Below, piece by piece: positions 6,582-9,745 of a stretch of 9,745 bases of DNA. Below the pieces are notes generated by a model that searched no databases, was not told the origin of the DNA, and saw only the letters and a list, made by a program, of their open reading frames with translations. The DNA comes from Comamonas sp. (GTDB lineage Bacteria; Pseudomonadota; Gammaproteobacteria; Burkholderiales; Burkholderiaceae_C). Within the stretch, counting starts at the first letter, position 1. Each line of letters starts with the position of its first letter. The stretch spans positions 1-9,745 of the forward strand of contig JAFAIY010000012.1 in NCBI GenBank assembly GCA_019236485.1. Direction: 5' to 3'. A program made the translations under genes and the position numbers.

Positions 6582-7427
6582 CTACAGCTGCTGGCTCTGG
6601 CGCTGCTGCAGCAGCTGTGCGGCCACGGCCACCGCTATCACTTCCGGCTCCTTGCCGTCAATGCCGGGCACACCTATGGGACAGGTGACCTGCGCCAGCT
6701 CCTCGTCGCTGAAGCCGCGCTCGCGCAGACGGCGGCTGAAGGTGGCCCATTTGGTCTTGCTGCCGATCAGGCCGATATAGGGCAGGTCCCCATGCTGACG
6801 CTGGCGCAGCAGGCAGCGGGCCACGATCTCCAGATCCTCGGCATGGCTGAAGCTCATGATCAGCACCTGGCTGCGCGCCGGAAGATCGTCGACCGCGGCC
6901 TGCACGGGGTCGGAATGCTCGCACTCCACGCCTATCTGCTCCTGCTGCGGAAACACCGCGTCACGGCTGTCCACCCAGATCACGCGATAGGGCAGACTGC
7001 CGAGGATGCGCACCAGCGCATGGCCCACATGCCCGGCACCGAACAGCGCCACGCAGCTCGTGGGCACGGGCAGCAGGCCGCGCAGCCTGGCCCCTTCCCC
7101 CACGCCGAACCACGAGTAATGCAGCTCCACGTTGCCGCCGCAGCACTGGCCCAGGCTCGGGCCCAGCGCATAGCGCTGCACATGGCTTCTATCCGAGGCA
7201 TTCCCGGCCGCCTTCCATTGGCCCAGCAATTGCCGCGCCTGCTCCATGGCCTGCCATTCCAGATGGCCACCGCCTATGGTCCCCAGCATCTGATCGGCGA
7301 ACACCGCCATCCAGGCTCCCGACTCGCGGGGCACGGAGCCGCGCGTGGCATGCACCTGTACCCAGCACAAAGGCTCATGCTCGAGCCGCGCCAGAATCTG
7401 TTTGTAGGTTTCGCTCCACATGGCCAT
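6582..7427 (-). CDS. xdhC: XdhC, molybdenum-cofactor insertion factor for xanthine dehydrogenase
   Basis: A 281-residue cytoplasmic chaperone, close to the family's usual length. Known of the family: XdhC binds Mo cofactor, promotes its sulfuration and delivers it to the XdhB subunit. Seen here: the XdhC/CoxI N-terminal domain with RGSVPRESGAWM (29-40), GTIGGGHLEWQAME (49-62) and the paired cysteines of LGQCCGG (92-98); a Rossmann-type C-terminal domain with FGAGHVGHAL (129-138) followed by Asp153; and the conserved tail motifs LIGSKTKWATFSRRL (220-234) and CPIGVPGIDGKEPEVIA (249-265). Two adjacent ATGs (7427, 7421) are possible starts; no strong ribosome binding site is visible. The frame stays open upstream but without family similarity. 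xdhA and xdhB are not adjacent: the next gene upstream is divergent and the next downstream is puuD. The dehydrogenase must be encoded outside the window. Confidence 0.92.
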   Translation of the reverse strand: MAMWSETYKQILARLEHEPLCWVQVHATRGSVPRESGAWMAVFADQMLGTIGGGHLEWQAMEQARQLLGQWKAAGNASDRSHVQRYALGPSLGQCCGGNVELHYSWFGVGEGARLRGLLPVPTSCVALFGAGHVGHALVRILGSLPYRVIWVDSRDAVFPQQEQIGVECEHSDPVQAAVDDLPARSQVLIMSFSHAEDLEIVARCLLRQRQHGDLPYIGLIGSKTKWATFSRRLRERGFSDEELAQVTCPIGVPGIDGKEPEVIAVAVAAQLLQQRQSQQL

Positions 7428-7615
7428 GACTGTCTTGATAGAGAGGGAGATCAATATTCGCCGAATTCCGCCCCGGCCATAGACATGCCTCGGTATGAAC
7501 TGGCTAACAAAGCACGCATAGTCGATAACCCCCGCTGCGCATCTGTTGCATCTGCTTGCCAGCCGCCGCTTAGGGTTTCTGCAGGGCCGCAGCTTTTCAG
7601 GATACGCTCGCCGGC

Positions 7616-8095
7616 ATGCCCGAACCCATAGCCCCCTCCACCAGCATTGCATCCGCGCCCCGCACCCGAGCCTGGCTCTGGGCCGGTATGGCCCTGTCCG
7701 TCGCCGCCCTGCTCTCCGCCTGCCAGACCCCGCCCAGCTCCGCGCCCCAGGCCTCGGCAACGGTCAACAAGCTCTATCGCCAGGACGCGGCCCAGCACAT
7801 CTATGCGCGCAACGCAGACCGCATCTACAAGGGCAAGCTGCCACCCCTGCTGTATGCGATCGGCGTGCTGCAGGTCCAGATCGATGCCCAGGGACGCATC
7901 AAGAACCTGCACTGGATGCGCAAACCCACGCACGCTCCCGAAGTGGTCGCCGAAATCGAGCGCACGGTGCGTGCGGCCAGCCCCTTCCCGGCCCCGGGAC
8001 GCACGGGAGCCGTGAGCTATACCGATACCTGGCTCTGGGACGAATCCGGCCGATTCCAGCTCGACACCCTGACCGAGGGACAGCTGAGCCAGTGA
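7616..8095 (+). CDS. Small lipoprotein with TonB C-terminal-like domain
   Basis: A 159-residue protein. A cytoplasmic stretch of about 18 residues ending in RTR precedes a hydrophobic segment (19-34) and lipobox LLSAC, so Cys36 is the predicted lipidation site. The mature part has a Ser/Pro/Ala-rich spacer, a segment around 53-75 (RQDAAQHIYARNADRIYKGK), then a TonB-C-like fold from about 79 to 150: LLYAIGVLQVQIDAQGRIKN, a helix with APEVVAEIERTVRAASPFPAPG, and a final strand VSYTDTWLW. The proline-rich rod of classical TonB is missing and the anchor is a lipoprotein signal rather than a plain TM helix, so it is probably not an ExbB/D-driven transducer. Role unknown. It diverges from xdhC across a 188-bp region and ends at a strong terminator. 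The ATG at 7616 has only a weak upstream GGA. Confidence 0.78.
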   Translation: MPEPIAPSTSIASAPRTRAWLWAGMALSVAALLSACQTPPSSAPQASATVNKLYRQDAAQHIYARNADRIYKGKLPPLLYAIGVLQVQIDAQGRIKNLHWMRKPTHAPEVVAEIERTVRAASPFPAPGRTGAVSYTDTWLWDESGRFQLDTLTEGQLSQ

Positions 8096-8120
8096 TTCCG
8101 GCGCAGCGCCTGCAGACATG

Positions 8121-8147
8121 AAAAAACCGGCATCTGCCGGTTTTTTT
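8121..8147. terminator. Bidirectional intrinsic terminator between convergent lipoprotein genes
   Basis: An 11-bp uninterrupted stem (AAAAAACCGGC and its complement) closes a 4-nt ATCT loop. The A/T arms supply a T tract in both directions, so it can end the plus-strand lipoprotein gene (stop 25 nt before) and the minus-strand SYLF gene (stop 35 nt away). Confidence 0.9.
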
Positions 8148-8181
8148 GTTGAGGGGGAAGTTATTTCCCCCGGGGACGGGA

Positions 8182-8766
8182 TTACTCCACGACCTTGGTG
8201 ATCTTGGAGCCCTGCAGCGACACGCCGGCTTCCAGGCCCGCATTGGTCAGCACATAGCTGGTCACGGGCGCCTGGGCCGTGGTGGTGTCTATGCTGCCGT
8301 TGGCGCCGATCTTGCCGGCCGCCACCGTGGCGTCAGCTCCCACGGACCAGCCGTTGCTGTTGACGAACTTGTCCAGTGCTTCCTGGGTGTTGAACACATA
8401 GATCACGGCCTTGGACTGGCCGCCGGCCTGCCAGCCGATGGACGCACCCGTGGTGCTGTAGTAGCTGTGGTTGCGGCCGTTGATGCGCAGCACGCCGCGG
8501 CCATGCTCGACACCGACCACAAAGCTGCCGCCGATCACCGACGGGAAGATCAGCACGCCCCTGGCGCGCTGCACCATTTCCTTGGAGCCGGGAGCCGTCT
8601 GGTACAGACGCTCCAGCGCGGAATTGGCGCGGGTGTTGAGAGTTGTTGCATCTGCGCGCGGAGCCGAAGCCGTGTCGGGACCAGTCGTCGTGCAGGCGGC
8701 CATGGACAGAGCACCCACGGCCACGGCAGCGGCCATTGCCAGAGAACGCAGAGAATTTTGACGCAT
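8182..8766 (-). CDS. SYLF/Ysc84-domain lipoprotein
   Basis: A 194-residue protein. The first 25 residues are a lipoprotein signal (MRQNSLRSLAMAAAV, then lipobox SMAAC with Cys25 as the lipidated residue), placing the protein in the cell envelope. Residues about 45-75 form a charged helix (LNTRANSALERLYQ), and about 76-194 match the SYLF domain: ARGVLIFPSVIGGSFVVGVE, GRGVLRI, YYSTTGASIGWQAGGQSK, then VSLQGSKITKV. Known of the family: SYLF proteins bind lipids, and bacterial members are envelope proteins of poorly defined function, often called lipid-binding SYLF-domain proteins. The ATG at 8766 is preferred because AAAGGG lies 7 nt upstream and the signal peptide begins there; an upstream in-frame start would destroy the signal. 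It is a single-gene unit with its own promoter and a terminator. Confidence 0.88.
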   Translation of the reverse strand: MRQNSLRSLAMAAAVAVGALSMAACTTTGPDTASAPRADATTLNTRANSALERLYQTAPGSKEMVQRARGVLIFPSVIGGSFVVGVEHGRGVLRINGRNHSYYSTTGASIGWQAGGQSKAVIYVFNTQEALDKFVNSNGWSVGADATVAAGKIGANGSIDTTTAQAPVTSYVLTNAGLEAGVSLQGSKITKVVE

Positions 8767-8787
8767 ACCAATACCCTTTCTTAGGAT

Positions 8788-8805
8788 GAATGTGCTCGCA
8801 CATTC
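8788..8805. promoter_or_regulatory. 18-bp perfect dyad GAATGTGCTCGCACATTC at the SYLF gene start region
   Basis: Two 8-bp arms with a 2-bp centre. Given the promoter at 8813-8841, transcription should start near 8806, so the dyad occupies about +1 to +18 of the leader. It could be a repressor operator or, as RNA, a tight 5'-end hairpin that protects the message. A 2-nt RNA loop would force the innermost pair open. Confidence 0.5.
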
Positions 8806-8812
8806 CAAAGTG

Positions 8813-8841
8813 ATAAAAGGACGGAAGGACTCGCATGGCAA
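8813..8841 (-). promoter_or_regulatory. Probable sigma-70 promoter of the SYLF lipoprotein gene
   Basis: On the minus strand TTGCCA (8836-8841, 5 of 6 to TTGACA) is separated by exactly 17 bp from TTTTAT (8813-8818, 4 of 6 to TATAAT). The predicted transcript has a leader of about 40 nt with an AAAGGG ribosome binding site. Confidence 0.5.
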
Positions 8842-8847
8842 CCACAG

Positions 8848-8897
8848 GTCACCGCTCTCATCCACCCTGCGGTGACAGCCTCAAGACAGGGCTGTCT
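8848..8897. repeat. Cluster of overlapping inverted repeats in the SYLF-doxX divergent region
   Basis: GTCACCGC (8848-8855) is complementary to GCGGTGAC (8869-8876). GACAGCC (8874-8880) is complementary to GGCTGTC (8890-8896). AGACAG-GG-CTGTCT (8884-8897) is a third perfect dyad. The first two share bases 8874-8876, so they could not both form fully in one RNA. The rest of the 367-bp gap (8767-9133) holds the SYLF promoter and leader dyad; I see no gene in it and no convincing promoter for doxX. Confidence 0.4.
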
Positions 8898-9133
8898 CGA
8901 TCCTAGTTCACCTGGTTACGGAATAAACACTATAGCGGCAGCTTGCGCTCTTGGCCTACAAAGAGCGAGTCTGTGCCGCAAAAAACACTGACGGCGATCT
9001 GCAAGCCTGCGGCCGCTGTTCAACGAAGCCAAGGCGCTGGCTGCCATGCTTTGATGAGCGGGCAATGACAAAACGCAGAGGATTTCGGCGCTAGCATTCC
9101 TGCCATAACAACGGCGTCGACGACGGGGAGTTC

Positions 9134-9523
9134 ATGAGGTTCTGGAGCTACTTTCACCATCCACAGGCAGCCATGGTGCTGCTGCGCGTCACGCTGGCCG
9201 TGCTCATGCTGTTCCATGGCTGGGCCAAGATCCGCTATGGCATAGGCGGCATAGCCCACATGATCGAGGCCAAGGGCGGCCCGGGCTGGCTGGCCTATGC
9301 GGTCTATCTCGGCGAGGTGGTGGCGCCGCTGCTGCTGCTGGTGGGTCTGTGGGTGGTGCCAGCCGCGCTATTGATCGCCATCAATATGCTGGTGGCTTTT
9401 GTGCTGGTCCACACCCGGCAGGTGCTGATGCTGCACAGCTCGGGCGGCTGGGCGCTGGAGCTGCAACTGCTGCTCTTCGTCACGGCCCTGGTCGTGGCCA
9501 TGAGCCATTCCAAGAGCAAATAA
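9134..9523 (+). CDS. DoxX-family membrane protein
   Basis: A 129-residue protein with four predicted membrane helices near 12-29, 52-72, 74-92 and 106-124. The family's hallmark FHGWAKI (27-33) follows TM1, and YLGEVVAPLLLLVGLW (58-73) carries the usual conserved Glu61 and Pro65. Known of the family: DoxX-type proteins are small inner-membrane proteins; some interact with oxidoreductases or take part in redox stress defence, but most have no assigned function. The start is well supported, with GGGGAG 3 nt upstream of the ATG. The gene is alone on its strand, with the SYLF gene diverging upstream and uraH converging downstream, so context gives no clear role. Confidence 0.87.
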   Translation: MRFWSYFHHPQAAMVLLRVTLAVLMLFHGWAKIRYGIGGIAHMIEAKGGPGWLAYAVYLGEVVAPLLLLVGLWVVPAALLIAINMLVAFVLVHTRQVLMLHSSGGWALELQLLLFVTALVVAMSHSKSK

Positions 9524-9553
9524 GCGCCGGAGGCCCCGGGCGGGCCCTCAAAT

Positions 9554-9641
9554 AAATGAGCGGCTTGCGCCTTTCATCTTTGGATTTCAGATAGTTTCCC
9601 ATCTGAAACCCATGATGAATCGGCGCAAGCCGCTTTCATTT
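9554..9641. terminator. Long (88-nt) hairpin between convergent doxX and uraH, probable bidirectional terminator
   Basis: The outer stem pairs GCGGCTTGCGCC (9560-9571) with GGCGCAAGCCGC (9622-9633), 12 bp without mismatch. Inside it TTCATC pairs with GATGAA, TGG with CCA, and TTTCAGAT (9584-9591) with ATCTGAAA, around an 8-nt loop. AAATGA and TCATTT extend the base on the outside. TTTTT follows on the plus strand, and the AT-rich left flank could serve the minus strand. It is much longer than a usual terminator. Confidence 0.65.
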
Positions 9642-9687
9642 TTGCCATGTTCCCCGGTACGAGCGACAAGCCCGCCCTGGTCCGCGA

Positions 9688-9745
9688 TCAGGAGCCGCGG
9701 TAGGTGGAATAGCTCCAGGGGCTGACCAGCAGGGGCACGTGGTAG
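9688..9745 (-). CDS. uraH: 5-hydroxyisourate hydrolase, C-terminal end only
   Basis: Only the last 18 codons and the stop are in the window; the gene enters from the right. The peptide YHVPLLVSPWSYSTYRGS ends with the YRGS tetrapeptide that is the hallmark of transthyretin-related 5-hydroxyisourate hydrolases, whose tail lines the active site (established for the family). The enzyme hydrolyses the PuuD product to OHCU (2-oxo-4-hydroxy-4-carboxy-5-ureidoimidazoline). The short length limits the evidence, but the motif is specific and the urate pathway context agrees. Confidence 0.88.
   Translation of the reverse strand, partial: YHVPLLVSPWSYSTYRGS

Noticed and set aside
5056..6780. A 574-codon plus-strand frame opposite puuD
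   Set aside because: Low-complexity His/Gln/Arg/Gly-rich translation, no domain, no ribosome binding site; the opposite strand is clearly puuD with a haem motif.
7451..8119. A 222-codon minus-strand frame opposite the TonB-C-like lipoprotein
   Set aside because: Gly/Arg-rich shadow frame; the plus strand has a lipoprotein signal, a recognisable fold and a terminator just after its stop.
8848..8900. Possible tRNA or known riboswitch in the divergent intergenic region
   Set aside because: The stems do not fit a cloverleaf, there is no T-loop sequence in the right place, and no conserved riboswitch core was recognised.
8898..9133. Candidate promoter for doxX (TATAGC near 8931 with weak upstream hexamers)
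   Set aside because: No -35 hexamer with good match and spacing; reporting it would be guesswork.

Overview
The window looks like chromosomal DNA from a high-GC betaproteobacterium, most likely in the Comamonadaceae (Comamonas/Delftia/Acidovorax type). This rests on base composition, codon usage and gene families, not on a database search. The theme that ties most of it together is purine and urate breakdown. Three genes belong to it clearly: puuD (urate to 5-hydroxyisourate), the last 18 codons of uraH (5-hydroxyisourate hydrolysis) and xdhC (maturation factor for xanthine dehydrogenase, which makes urate). A fourth gene, the ATPase of a BMP-type nucleoside/nucleobase ABC importer, runs off the left edge and probably supplies the substrate.

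Layout from left to right. Bases 1-790 (minus) hold the importer ATPase, cut at the window edge. Bases 867-1799 (minus) hold a LysR-family regulator, with a perfect 16-bp palindrome in its promoter region. Bases 1959-4145 (minus) encode a two-TM membrane diguanylate cyclase with a periplasmic sensor, PAS and GGDEF domains. Bases 4262-4897 (minus) encode a Crp/Fnr-superfamily regulator without Fe-S cysteines but with an FNR-type recognition helix. An almost perfect FNR-type box lies just upstream of it. Bases 5026-6318 (minus) are puuD, followed by a good intrinsic terminator. Bases 6582-7427 (minus) are xdhC. After a divergent promoter region come a small lipoprotein with a TonB-C-like domain (7616-8095, plus), a bidirectional terminator, a SYLF/Ysc84-domain lipoprotein (8182-8766, minus), a 367-bp divergent intergenic region rich in dyads, a DoxX-family membrane protein (9134-9523, plus), a long hairpin, and the end of uraH (9688-9745, minus).

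How the genes may work together: imported purines are converted to xanthine and then to urate by a xanthine dehydrogenase whose structural genes are not in this window. PuuD oxidises urate at the membrane and passes electrons to its own C-terminal cytochrome c. UraH then hydrolyses the product. The LysR protein is the local candidate regulator of transporter and pathway. The core of the palindrome upstream of lysR recurs imperfectly upstream of puuD, which hints at one shared, unidentified regulator. The diguanylate cyclase and the FNR-like regulator sit between the two purine blocks; whether they are linked to purine sensing or are merely neighbours cannot be settled from sequence. No mobile element, CRISPR array, tRNA or rRNA was seen.
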